Of a stretch of 49,155 nt of DNA, positions 33,184 to 41,268 are shown piece by piece. The position numbers and the translations under genes were made by a program. This DNA comes from an uncultured Pelagibacteraceae bacterium (lineage in GTDB: Bacteria > Pseudomonadota > Alphaproteobacteria > Pelagibacterales > Pelagibacteraceae): assembly GCA_902559605.1 (NCBI GenBank), contig CACEIC010000004.1:1-49155 (forward strand). Direction: 5' to 3'. How positions within the stretch are numbered: the stretch's first letter is position 1; each line of letters starts with the position of its first letter. The notes below the pieces were generated by a model. It was given only the letters and a program-made list of their open reading frames with translations, did not search any database and was not told the origin of the DNA.

Positions 33184-33251
33184 CAATCTGAAGTTGTAAT
33201 TGGTAATTAAAATTATTCTAACTTTCTAGACATATTTTTTATTTCAATTTA

Positions 33252-33276
33252 AAATTTATTTATAAAAAATAAATTT
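33252..33276 (+). repeat. A/T inverted repeat before the alcohol dehydrogenase gene
   Basis: AAATTTATT / AATAAATTT arms of 9 bp around a 7-base loop end one base before the ribosome site AGAAAGGA (33277-33284) of the next gene, within a 105-bp spacer (33184-33288) that otherwise shows nothing definite. A pure A/T stem is weak; it may mark a promoter or translation-control site. Confidence 0.35.
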
Positions 33277-33288
33277 AGAAAGGAAATA

Positions 33289-34350
33289 ATGAAAGCACAG
33301 GTTTTACATAAGTATGACCCAGAAATGAAAGCAGATGTTTGGGTCACAGGTGAAGAGTTACCAAATCCTAAAATTGAGAAAGCAAGCGATGTGATTGTTA
33401 AAATTGGAGCTGCAGGTGTTTGTAGAACTGATTTGCATATAATTGAAGGAGTTTGGAAGCACATTACAGATCAAAATAACGATCTGTTGCCGATGGTAAT
33501 GGGACATGAGAACGCTGGATGGATAGAGGAAGTTGGTAAAGATGTTACAGGATTTAAAAAAGGTGATGCAGTTATTTTACACCCTAAAGTTTCTGGCACA
33601 GGAGGAACATGCTTAGATTGTAGAAGAGGAAACGATATGCATGCTGAAGATCCAATTTTTGCAGGTTTGAATGTAAAACACGGGGGATATTCAGAATTAC
33701 TTCAAACTAGCGTAAGAAATCTAATAAAAATTCCAAAAGTTTTAGGTCCAATAGACGTTGCGCCATTTTCAGACGCAGGTTTGACTGCTTACAGAGTTGT
33801 AAAAAAAGCTACTAGACACCTTCTGCCAGGTGAAAATTGTGTAATCATAGGTGCTGGTGGATTAGGACATATAGCAATTCAATGTATGAAAGCAATGTGT
33901 GCTGCAAATATTATTGTTGTTGAAAAAGCAAAAGCACCTTTAGAACATGCAATGGAACTAGGAGCTGACCATGGGGTTTTAATAGATGGTAATGAAATTG
34001 AAAAAGTAAAAGAACTTACAAAAGGAAAAGGTGCAGAGGCTGTTATAGATTTTGTTGGTGAAAAAGGTTCTACGCCAATGGGAATTAAAATGACCAAAGC
34101 AACTGGGACTTTCTATATTGTAGGTTACGGAGAAGAAATAAGAGTTTTGGCGATTGATATGATCGATCAAGAAAAAAGTATAGTTGGAAGCTTAGTAGGT
34201 ACATGGGCTGAATTATATGAATTAATGGAACTAGCAGATAAAGGTTTAGTAAAACTTTCAATGAAAGAATACAAACTTGAAGAAGCTAATAAAGCACTAC
34301 ATGATTTAAATGATGGTAAGATTAAAGGTCGTGCAGTGTTAGTTCCATAA
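33289..34350 (+). CDS. Zinc-type NAD(P)-dependent alcohol dehydrogenase with degenerate structural-zinc site
   Basis: A 353-residue MDR-family dehydrogenase: catalytic zinc ligands Cys45 (AGVCRTDLH) and His73-Glu74 (MGHENAGWIEEVG), coenzyme site VIIGAGGLGHIAIQCMKAM, and GGYSELLQTS. The structural zinc lobe is eroded: of the four expected cysteines (positions 105, 108, 111, 119) only Cys108 and Cys111 remain, in GGTCLDCRRGNDMHAED. The oxidised alcohol is unknown. It directly precedes an ABC importer of probable sugar/polyol type (24 bp gap), which suggests it oxidises the imported compound. Confidence 0.92.
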   Translation: MKAQVLHKYDPEMKADVWVTGEELPNPKIEKASDVIVKIGAAGVCRTDLHIIEGVWKHITDQNNDLLPMVMGHENAGWIEEVGKDVTGFKKGDAVILHPKVSGTGGTCLDCRRGNDMHAEDPIFAGLNVKHGGYSELLQTSVRNLIKIPKVLGPIDVAPFSDAGLTAYRVVKKATRHLLPGENCVIIGAGGLGHIAIQCMKAMCAANIIVVEKAKAPLEHAMELGADHGVLIDGNEIEKVKELTKGKGAEAVIDFVGEKGSTPMGIKMTKATGTFYIVGYGEEIRVLAIDMIDQEKSIVGSLVGTWAELYELMELADKGLVKLSMKEYKLEEANKALHDLNDGKIKGRAVLVP

Positions 34351-34361
34351 TTAACAACAAA

Positions 34362-34368
34362 GAGAGGA
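34362..34368 (+). promoter_or_regulatory. Strong ribosome-binding site of the ABC binding-protein gene
   Basis: GAGAGGA stands 6 bp before the ATG at 34375. Most genes in this window have no such clear Shine-Dalgarno sequence, so high translation of the binding protein is expected. Confidence 0.7.
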
Positions 34369-34374
34369 AAAAAG

Positions 34375-35910
34375 ATGAAGACAATAAAAACTTGCGTAAC
34401 CGCTCTAATATCAGCTTTGTTGGTATTTAGTCCTGTTGCGTATGCTGATAAGTGGAGTGATCAGTTTCCACATATCAAAGCAACTGGGGATATTCCTGGT
34501 GATTGTTCTTACGAGTCTATGTCTAAGAAAAACTATAAAGGCAAGACGCTTAAGATTAATACACATGCTGTACCAGTCATGGGAGAGCCAACAGCTCTAC
34601 ATGCTGAGCAGTTCGCTAAACTTACTGGAGCAAAAGTTGATGTTACTCATACACCAGCAGGTGACTTATATGCGAAAGCAATGGTACCATTTCAAGCTGG
34701 ACAAGCTCCATATGACATCGTTTTTGGATTTTCAAACTTCATTAACGATTGGAGAAGATACTTAGAGCCAGTTCCAAAGAAATATGTTGAGATGAAACAA
34801 ATGAAAGACGTTACTCCGTCTCACATCGGTGTAGCATCTTGGGATGGTGTTATGTATCAGTTTCCGGTTGATGGAGACAGACATTATCTAAAATATAGAA
34901 AAGATGTAATTGATAATCCTGAGTACCAAAAACAATATAAGGAAGCTACTGGTAAAGAACTAAGAGTTCCTCAAACTTGGAAAGAGTATGGAGAAATGGC
35001 AGCTTACTTTAATAATTGGGACTGGGATGGAGATGGCGAGAAAGAATACGGATCCGCTGAAGTAATGAAAAAAGACGATCTAATGTATGCTGCTTTCTAT
35101 TCAAGATCTGCTGCTTACTCAAAAAATCCTAAAACACCTGGTGGTTTTTTCTTTGATTTAGAAACTATGAAACCACTAATTAACAATCCAGGTTTTGTTG
35201 AAGCTTTAACTGACTGGGTTGAGGCAACTAAATATGTTCCTCCAGGAGGAATAAATTTTGGTTTAGGTGATGAAATTGGATCATTTGGTGGAGGACAAAC
35301 TTTGTTTAGTTTTTCATGGGATGATGCATTTGTTGCTGCTATGCAACCAGATAGTCCAATAAACAATAAAGTTGGTGCTGCACAGTTACCAGGAGCAATG
35401 AAAGTTTGGAATAGAAAAACTAACTCTTGGGATGAAGGCTTTAACCAAGCTCCTTTCTTCGTATGGGGATGGGCAGTTGGAGTAGCTAAGAAAAGTAAAG
35501 AGAAAGAAATGGCTTTCGATTACCTATGTTTCTTTGCTAACGAAGCTAACCACCAAGCAGATATTGGAATTGGTAGATTTGGTGTAAACCCATTTAGAAA
35601 TGATGACTTTAAAGTTGATGTATGGACACAAATTGGTTGGGATAAAGATATTGCTCAATCATATGTTGATACTCTTGCACAAATGGAACAAAGTAAAAAT
35701 AGAGTATTTCCATTAAGAGTTCCTGGAACTTTTGAGTTTAATGCTGCATTGGCTACTGCAGCTGCAAAAGCATTAGCTGGTCAATTATCTCCACAAGCTG
35801 CTTTAGACGAAGCTGCTAAACAGTGGGAAGATATACTTAACAGAGTAGGAAAAGATAACGTAAGAAAAGCCTATGCTGTTGGTGTAGCAATGGAAGATAA
35901 TAAGCAATAA
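34375..35910 (+). CDS. ABC transporter extracellular solute-binding protein (family 1-like)
   Basis: A 511-residue periplasmic protein with a signal peptide (1-24, ending VFSPVAYA). Family features: KTLKINTHAVPVMGEPTALH, LTGAKVDVTHTPAGDLYAK, APYDIVFGFSNFINDWRRYL, VASWDGVMYQFPVDGDRHYL, RVPQTWKEYGEMAAYF and WGWAVGVAKKSKEKE. A DWDGDGEKE stretch resembles a D-x-D-x-D-G calcium loop. It feeds the permeases and ATPases that follow. The ATPases are of the GlpS/GlpT glycerol-importer type, so a polyol, sugar or related neutral solute is likely, but the ligand cannot be read from sequence. Confidence 0.9.
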   Translation: MKTIKTCVTALISALLVFSPVAYADKWSDQFPHIKATGDIPGDCSYESMSKKNYKGKTLKINTHAVPVMGEPTALHAEQFAKLTGAKVDVTHTPAGDLYAKAMVPFQAGQAPYDIVFGFSNFINDWRRYLEPVPKKYVEMKQMKDVTPSHIGVASWDGVMYQFPVDGDRHYLKYRKDVIDNPEYQKQYKEATGKELRVPQTWKEYGEMAAYFNNWDWDGDGEKEYGSAEVMKKDDLMYAAFYSRSAAYSKNPKTPGGFFFDLETMKPLINNPGFVEALTDWVEATKYVPPGGINFGLGDEIGSFGGGQTLFSFSWDDAFVAAMQPDSPINNKVGAAQLPGAMKVWNRKTNSWDEGFNQAPFFVWGWAVGVAKKSKEKEMAFDYLCFFANEANHQADIGIGRFGVNPFRNDDFKVDVWTQIGWDKDIAQSYVDTLAQMEQSKNRVFPLRVPGTFEFNAALATAAAKALAGQLSPQAALDEAAKQWEDILNRVGKDNVRKAYAVGVAMEDNKQ

Positions 35911-35922
35911 TTTTGTAAAACT

Positions 35923-35946
35923 TGTGGCCGTTTTTTAACGGCCACA
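35923..35946 (+). terminator. Intercistronic hairpin after the binding-protein gene
   Basis: A perfect 10-bp stem TGTGGCCGTT / AACGGCCACA with a TTTT loop, the most G/C-rich short stretch nearby, 12 bp after the stop. Only TTTT then A's follow, so termination should be partial. Such hairpins behind binding-protein genes usually protect or attenuate the mRNA and give excess binding protein over permease. Confidence 0.7.
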
Positions 35947-35971
35947 TTTTAAAATAATCCAAAAAAAAATT

Positions 35972-36838
35972 ATGAATTTTAAACACAAGTTTGTTTTTTT
36001 ATTCCCAGGATTGTTTGTACTTATTGGGATTCTAATCTTTCCAATTATTTTTACTATTAGATTAAGTCTTTCTGGATGGAATAGTTATACCCCAGAAATG
36101 AACTTCATAGGTATTACGAATTATATAAGGTTATTTACTGATGACCCGAGGTTTTGGGAGTCCTTTTTTAGGTTAAGTTTTTTATCTGTTACCACAGTTA
36201 TTCTTCAATATGTTATCGGATTTGCTCTAGCGATGATGGTTTGGAGAGAAATAAAATTTAAAAGATTTTTTAGAGTAATTTTTCTAGTACCCATGATGAC
36301 AACTCCAGTAATAATGACAGTTATTTGGAGAACATTTTTTCATGAGTCCCTCGGCCCTGTAAATGATTTGTTAGGTGGATTAGGAGTAAAACCTATTTTA
36401 TGGTTGAGTGATCCAGTTATTGCAAAGTTTACTGTTATAATTGTTGAGGTTTGGCAATGGACACCGTTTATGTTTTTGCTATTACTAGCTGGACTTTTAT
36501 CACTTCCAAAAGAACCCTTCTTAGCAGCCGCTATAGATGGAGCAAGTCCATTTAGAAAATTTGTTTATGTAACTTTTCCTTTGATGGCTCCAATATCAAT
36601 TGGAGCAATAATAATAAGACTTATCGAGGCATCAAAAATAATGGATACAGTATTTGTTTTGACTTCAGGAGGGCCAGGTACTGCAACTGAGACGTCAAGT
36701 TTTTATATTTATATTAAAGGATTAAGAGAATTTCAGATGGGTTATGCAGCAACCTTATCTTTTACTTATCTTGTCATAATGATTATCAGTTTAACGATAA
36801 TAGCTAAAGTTTTAACCAAATTAATGATCAAAGAATAA
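35972..36838 (+). CDS. ABC transporter permease, MalF/GlpP-like
   Basis: A 288-residue inner-membrane permease with six hydrophobic helices (for example FVFLFPGLFVLIGILIFPII near the N-terminus). The EAA coupling loop is LAAAIDGASPFRKFVYVTFP. It pairs with the next permease to form the channel. The C-terminal helix ends TIIAKVLTKLMIKE. It starts 61 bp after the binding-protein gene, beyond the hairpin, and 4 bp separate it from its partner. Confidence 0.93.
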   Translation: MNFKHKFVFLFPGLFVLIGILIFPIIFTIRLSLSGWNSYTPEMNFIGITNYIRLFTDDPRFWESFFRLSFLSVTTVILQYVIGFALAMMVWREIKFKRFFRVIFLVPMMTTPVIMTVIWRTFFHESLGPVNDLLGGLGVKPILWLSDPVIAKFTVIIVEVWQWTPFMFLLLLAGLLSLPKEPFLAAAIDGASPFRKFVYVTFPLMAPISIGAIIIRLIEASKIMDTVFVLTSGGPGTATETSSFYIYIKGLREFQMGYAATLSFTYLVIMIISLTIIAKVLTKLMIKE

Positions 36839-36842
36839 CTCT

Positions 36843-37691
36843 ATGAGCAAACTTTACACTTTTCTTAAATATTTCTTTATTACATTTTGGACTGTATTTG
36901 TCGTTGCACCATTTCTGTGGGCTGTATCAACATCTTTTAAAGACTTCCAATCTGTAAATAGTAAAGTAACTTATATACCTTGGTTAGATTTCGAACCAAC
37001 ACTGGAGGGTTGGAGAGTTTTAATTAAGTCTCCTGCTAAAGGTGGAGTAGATATTGTTGAGCCTTATTTTAATAGTATTTTTGTAACCTGTACTGCTAGT
37101 TTAATAAGTATTGTTCTTGGCACTCTTGCTGCCTATGCACTATCAAGATTTACCTTTAAAGCCGGATTTGTAAGAAACAACGATATTACTTTTTTCTTCA
37201 TTTCACAAAGAATCATGCCTCCAATTGTATTATCAATTCCTTTCTTTATTTTTCTAAGCACAATAGGATTGCTTGATAGTTTATTAGGTCTAGTGGTCGT
37301 ATATATCGTTTTATTGATGCCAATTGCTGTTTGGATTATGGTAGATTTTTTTAATAGAGTTCCAAAAGAATTAGATGAGACTGCATTAATTGACGGGTGT
37401 AATCCCTATCAAGCTTTCTATAAAGTTGTTTTACCAAATTCAATACCTGGATTAATTGTTGCGGGAATGTTTTGTATTATTTTTGGATGGATAGATTTCT
37501 TTTTTGCATTTATTTTGACATTTACTGAAGTACAATTGTTACCTGTAAAAGTTGTTGCACTTAATTCATCAATAACACCATGGTGGAGCCTTTCGGCATC
37601 AGCTTTAGTCTCAGTTGCACCATTAATAATCGTTGCATTTATAGTTGAGAGATATCTATCAAAAGGAAATTTATCAGGAGCATTAAAATAA
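36843..37691 (+). CDS. ABC transporter permease, MalG/GlpQ-like
   Basis: A 282-residue permease with six helices; the EAA loop reads ELDETALIDGCNPYQAFYKV followed by VLPNSIPGLIVAG. The N-terminal APFLWAVSTSFKD segment is typical of MalG-type subunits. Its stop overlaps the next start by one base (TAATG), so translation of the first ATPase is probably coupled. Confidence 0.93.
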   Translation: MSKLYTFLKYFFITFWTVFVVAPFLWAVSTSFKDFQSVNSKVTYIPWLDFEPTLEGWRVLIKSPAKGGVDIVEPYFNSIFVTCTASLISIVLGTLAAYALSRFTFKAGFVRNNDITFFFISQRIMPPIVLSIPFFIFLSTIGLLDSLLGLVVVYIVLLMPIAVWIMVDFFNRVPKELDETALIDGCNPYQAFYKVVLPNSIPGLIVAGMFCIIFGWIDFFFAFILTFTEVQLLPVKVVALNSSITPWWSLSASALVSVAPLIIVAFIVERYLSKGNLSGALK

Positions 37692-38770
37692 TGAATTTAA
37701 TTGGAGAGAAAATTTCTTATAAACCTGATGAGCAATTTCATTTAAACGATGTCTCGTTTAATTTTAAAAAAGGTAATTTGTATACCATTTTAGGCAGAAC
37801 TTTATCTGGCAAAACGACTCTTTTAAAAACAATTGCAGGATTATTAAATCCAGATCAAGGATCAATTTCTTTTGAGGAAAAAGACTTTATTAAAATACCA
37901 GTTTGGGAAAGAAATGTTGCTATGGTCTATCAACAATTTATTAATTACCCTCATTTAAATGTTTATGAAAACATAACTTTTCCATTAGAACAAAGAAAAT
38001 TAAGTCCTGAGCAAATAAAAAAAGATGTAGATGAAGCTCTAAAAACTGTTGGATTAGTTGGATTTGAAAATAGAAAAATTCAGGAATTATCTGGCGGACA
38101 GCAACAAAGAGTTGCGCTTGCAAGATCACTTGCAAAAAAAGCAAAAATTTTATTGCTGGACGAACCGTTAGTTAATTTAGATTATAAACTTAGAGAGCAA
38201 TTAAGAGAAGAATTTAAAAGAATTTTCTCAGAAGGACTTTCCCAAGATACAATTTTAATTTACTCAACAACAGATCCTCAAGAAGTAATGGAACTAAATG
38301 GAGAAGTAATTGTTTTAGATGAAGGGAGGGTATTACAAAAAGGGCCTGCCAAAGAGATTTTTGAAAATCCATCTAATTTAAAAGTTGCAGAAATATCAAA
38401 TGATCCACCAATGAATGTTCTGAAGGGTTCAAAAAATTCAAAAAATCTGAACTTTGAGAATATTTCTCTAGAAATTCCAAATCATTTTAAGAATTTAGAA
38501 GATAAAGATTATAATTTTGGAATTAGAGCTTCAGAGATAAAACTTGATGAAAATGGTGAAGAATTCGAAATAGAATTGGCAGAGATTAGTGGTTCAGAAA
38601 CATTGCTTCACTTAAAAAGAGGAAATTCAAAATTAATTGCTTTAATCGAGGAAGTAATGAATTTTAAAATTCATGAGAAAGTAAAAATAAATTTTAATGC
38701 AAATAAGTTTTATGCTTTTGGAGAAGATGAAAAATTAGTTTCGTCGCCATATGGAGGAACAAATGGCTAA
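37691..38770 (+). CDS. ABC transporter ATP-binding protein, GlpS-like (no switch histidine)
   Basis: A 359-residue MalK-class ATPase with a C-terminal regulatory/TOBE region (about 235-355). Walker A GRTLSGKT (35-42), Q-loop VAMVYQQFINYPHLNVYENI, canonical signature LSGGQQQRVALARSLA (133-148), Walker B ILLLDEP (153-159). The switch His is replaced: LIYSTTDPQEVM has Thr194 where the partner protein has His198. These traits, and the wording of the Q-loop, match the GlpS half of rhizobial glycerol importers as I recall them. It probably forms a heterodimer with the next gene product. Confidence 0.92.
   Translation: MNLIGEKISYKPDEQFHLNDVSFNFKKGNLYTILGRTLSGKTTLLKTIAGLLNPDQGSISFEEKDFIKIPVWERNVAMVYQQFINYPHLNVYENITFPLEQRKLSPEQIKKDVDEALKTVGLVGFENRKIQELSGGQQQRVALARSLAKKAKILLLDEPLVNLDYKLREQLREEFKRIFSEGLSQDTILIYSTTDPQEVMELNGEVIVLDEGRVLQKGPAKEIFENPSNLKVAEISNDPPMNVLKGSKNSKNLNFENISLEIPNHFKNLEDKDYNFGIRASEIKLDENGEEFEIELAEISGSETLLHLKRGNSKLIALIEEVMNFKIHEKVKINFNANKFYAFGEDEKLVSSPYGGTNG
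38753..38758 (+). promoter_or_regulatory. Ribosome-binding site setting the start of the second ATPase
   Basis: GGAGGA lies 4 bp before the ATG at 38763, inside the end of the previous gene. It favours 38763 over the in-frame ATG at 38751, which would place this site inside the coding region. Confidence 0.65.
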
Positions 38771-39836
38771 AATTGATTTATCAAATATCTCTCATACTTA
38801 TAATCCTCTAGATCCAAAACCAACATATGCTCTTAATCCGTTTTCAATGACTTGGGAAAATGGCAAGCGGTATGCAATTTTGGGACCTTCTGGGTGTGGA
38901 AAAACCACGATGTTAAACATTGTTTCTGGATTAGTGAGGCCATCCAAAGGTGAAATATTATTCGATGAAACACCTGTGACTGATTTAAAAACAGAAGATA
39001 GAAATATTGCCCAGGTTTTCCAGTTCCCAGTAATTTACAATACAATGACTGTTTATGATAATTTAGCGTTTCCACTAAGATGCAGGGAATTTACAAAAGA
39101 AAAAATTGAAGAAAGAGTAAAAGCAGTTTCAGATACTTTAAATTTATCTTCATTTTTAAACTCACCAGCAAGAAAATTAACGGCTGATCAAAAACAACTT
39201 ATCTCTTTAGGTAGAGGGTTGGTTCGAGAAGACGTTGCAGCTGTTTTAATGGACGAACCTCTTACGGTTATAGACCCAGATTTAAAATTTAGACTTCGAA
39301 GAAACTTAAAAGAAATCAATGAACAATATAAAACAACATTGGTTTATGTAACTCATGATCAAAACGAAGCTATGACTTTTGCAGAAAATATAATTGTTAT
39401 GGATCAAGGTGAAATCGTACAAGTTGGATTGCCAAAAGATTTATTTGAAAAACCTAAAACAACTTTTGTAGGTTATTTTATTGGCTCCCCTGCAATGAAT
39501 ATCTTTCATTCAACTGTTTCTTCTGATCATGAAGTAAAAATTAATGATACTACAATTAAGACAAATTCAAATTTAGGAAATTTAAAAGATAAAAATGTTA
39601 AACTGGGTATTAGATCCGAGTTCATAGAATTGGCTGAAAAAGAAAAAAGTAATACAGTTAAAATTAAACTTACAAGAGTTGAGGACTTTGGTAATTTTAA
39701 GCTTCTTACAGGAAAAATGGGTGATTTAGTGATTAAGTCAAAAGTAGAAAGAGAAAAACCCATTCCAGATGGAGAATTAAATTTATATTTTCCACCAGAG
39801 AAATGTTGCGTTTATTCTGACGAAAAATTAGTTTAA
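38763..39836 (+). CDS. ABC transporter ATP-binding protein, GlpT-like (degenerate signature)
   Basis: A 357-residue MalK-class ATPase: Walker A GPSGCGKT (41-48), Q-loop IAQVFQFPVIYNTMTVYDNL, Walker B VLMDEP (161-166), switch His198 in VYVTHDQNEAMTF, then a TOBE-like C-terminal region. The ABC signature is LTADQKQLISLGRGLVR instead of LSGGQ. In the heterodimer this leaves one complete ATP site, built from this protein's Walker A/B/H and the partner's LSGGQ. It overlaps the partner gene by 8 bp; the amidase gene starts 7 bp after its stop. Confidence 0.92.
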   Translation: MAKIDLSNISHTYNPLDPKPTYALNPFSMTWENGKRYAILGPSGCGKTTMLNIVSGLVRPSKGEILFDETPVTDLKTEDRNIAQVFQFPVIYNTMTVYDNLAFPLRCREFTKEKIEERVKAVSDTLNLSSFLNSPARKLTADQKQLISLGRGLVREDVAAVLMDEPLTVIDPDLKFRLRRNLKEINEQYKTTLVYVTHDQNEAMTFAENIIVMDQGEIVQVGLPKDLFEKPKTTFVGYFIGSPAMNIFHSTVSSDHEVKINDTTIKTNSNLGNLKDKNVKLGIRSEFIELAEKEKSNTVKIKLTRVEDFGNFKLLTGKMGDLVIKSKVEREKPIPDGELNLYFPPEKCCVYSDEKLV

Positions 39837-39843
39837 GAGATAA

Positions 39844-41142
39844 ATGAAACTCCTAAATTTATCAGCACAACAACTTTTAAAAAAACTTAAAAATAAACAA
39901 TTAACTTCCGTTGAACTTTGTAAAGCATATATCTATCAAAAAAAAAAATATGATAAGAATATTCAAGCTTGGGAATATTTTAATGAAAAAAAACTCCTAA
40001 GTGATGCAAAAAAATCTGATAATCAGAGAAAAAAATTAAAATCTTTAGGAGTTTTGCATGGTCTACCAGTAGCACTTAAAGATATTATCTCAACATCTGA
40101 AATGCCAACAAAATATGGTGCAAGAATAAATTTAAAAAAAAAGAATAATTCTGATGCTAAAATTGTTGAGCTCTTAAAAAAGGCTGGAGCAATAATTATG
40201 GGCAAAACTGTAACTTGTGAATTAGCTTTCTTATCGCCATCAAAAACCAAAAATCCACATGATTATTCAAGAACACCAGGAGGTTCATCTAGTGGTTCTG
40301 CAGCTGTTATTGCATCTGATATGGCACCATTATCAATTGGAACTCAAACGGGTGGATCTGTAATCAGGCCAGCCTCTTATTGTGGAGTTGTTGGTTATAA
40401 ACCTACCTATGGATTAATTTCTAGAAATGGTATTTTGCAAACATCATATAATTTAGATCAAGTCGGAGTATTTGGAAAAACAATTAGTGATGTAGCACTA
40501 TTATCGAAAGTTTTGTTTGCTAGAGACGATGCAGATGAAACAACAACAAATATTAATTTTCTTAATAAAAAAATTAAAATAAAAAAATCAAAATTTGTTT
40601 TTTATAAAACCAAACGCTGGAGAAATGTTGACAGTATTTCAAAAAAATCATTTAACAAATTTATTTTAAATAATAAAAAAATAGTAAAGGTTGAAACTGC
40701 TCCTAAATATTTTGAAGATATGATTGATTGTCATACAATTATATATGAGACAGAGATGGCTCAAAATTTCCATCATTATTACAAAACTTCAAAAGGAAAA
40801 CTTTCTATAGAAATTAAGAGAGCAATTATTAACGGACTAAAACATTCGGCAAAAGATTATGCTTTAGCTTTAGATGCGATGAGAACATACTCAAAAAACT
40901 TAGATAGTATATTTGAAAGGTTTGATGCAATTATAACGCCAAGTAGTTGTGGAATTGCTGACAAAGGATTTAAGACAACTGGGAGTCCAGAATTTAATAA
41001 GATTTGGTCTCTTGCACATGTGCCCTGCATTTCACTGCCAATTTTAAAAGGCGAAAAAAATTTGCCTTTAGGAGTTCAAATTATAGGCAAACAATTTGAA
41101 GATCTAAGCATGTTAAACCATGCCAAAATATTCAATAATTAA
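39844..41142 (+). CDS. Amidase signature family enzyme
   Basis: A 432-residue amidase (GatA-like fold) with the Ser-cisSer-Lys triad visible: Lys in HGLPVALKDIISTSEMPT, cis-Ser in RTPGGSSSGSAAVIASDMAP, nucleophile Ser in GTQTGGSVIRPASYCGVVG. It hydrolyses amide bonds of small compounds; the substrate is unknown, and no gatB/gatC lie nearby, so a tRNA amidotransferase role is unlikely. Being 7 bp behind the ABC ATPase, it is probably expressed with the importer and may act on its cargo. There is no signal peptide. Confidence 0.9.
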   Translation: MKLLNLSAQQLLKKLKNKQLTSVELCKAYIYQKKKYDKNIQAWEYFNEKKLLSDAKKSDNQRKKLKSLGVLHGLPVALKDIISTSEMPTKYGARINLKKKNNSDAKIVELLKKAGAIIMGKTVTCELAFLSPSKTKNPHDYSRTPGGSSSGSAAVIASDMAPLSIGTQTGGSVIRPASYCGVVGYKPTYGLISRNGILQTSYNLDQVGVFGKTISDVALLSKVLFARDDADETTTNINFLNKKIKIKKSKFVFYKTKRWRNVDSISKKSFNKFILNNKKIVKVETAPKYFEDMIDCHTIIYETEMAQNFHHYYKTSKGKLSIEIKRAIINGLKHSAKDYALALDAMRTYSKNLDSIFERFDAIITPSSCGIADKGFKTTGSPEFNKIWSLAHVPCISLPILKGEKNLPLGVQIIGKQFEDLSMLNHAKIFNN

Positions 41143-41159
41143 AGATAATTCATAAACAT

Positions 41160-41178
41160 TTACAATCATAGATTGTAA
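41160..41178 (+). repeat. Inverted repeat after the amidase gene
   Basis: TTACAATC / GATTGTAA, 8-bp arms with a 3-base loop, 17 bp after the amidase stop and immediately before a terminator-like hairpin. It may add to termination or be an operator-like site in the 126-bp spacer 41143-41268. Confidence 0.45.
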
Positions 41179-41180
41179 TT

Positions 41181-41203
41181 AAGTGAAAAATCCTCACTTT
41201 TTT
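41181..41203 (+). terminator. Probable Rho-independent terminator of the ABC-amidase operon
   Basis: AAGTGA (41181-41186) and TCACTT (41194-41199) form a 6-bp stem with a 7-base loop, and six T's (41198-41203) close and follow it. The stem is short but the layout is right for the end of an operon. Confidence 0.55.
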
Positions 41204-41241
41204 AAAATGACTCTAAGAAACATATGTGCTTTAAATGCGTC

Positions 41242-41263
41242 AGTTAATTAACTTAAAGAGGAG
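41242..41263 (+). promoter_or_regulatory. Palindrome plus strong ribosome site before the TRAP binding-protein gene
   Basis: The perfect 12-bp palindrome AGTTAATTAACT (41242-41253) is followed by AGAGGAG (41257-41263), 5 bp before the ATG at 41269. The Shine-Dalgarno site is among the strongest in the window and predicts heavy expression. The palindrome could be an operator or chance in A/T-rich DNA. Confidence 0.5.
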
Positions 41264-41268
41264 AAATA

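Noticed and set aside
39844..41142. Amidase as GatA of the tRNA amidotransferase
   Set aside because: No gatB or gatC nearby, and the gene is embedded behind an ABC importer; the amidase signature alone does not support the tRNA role.
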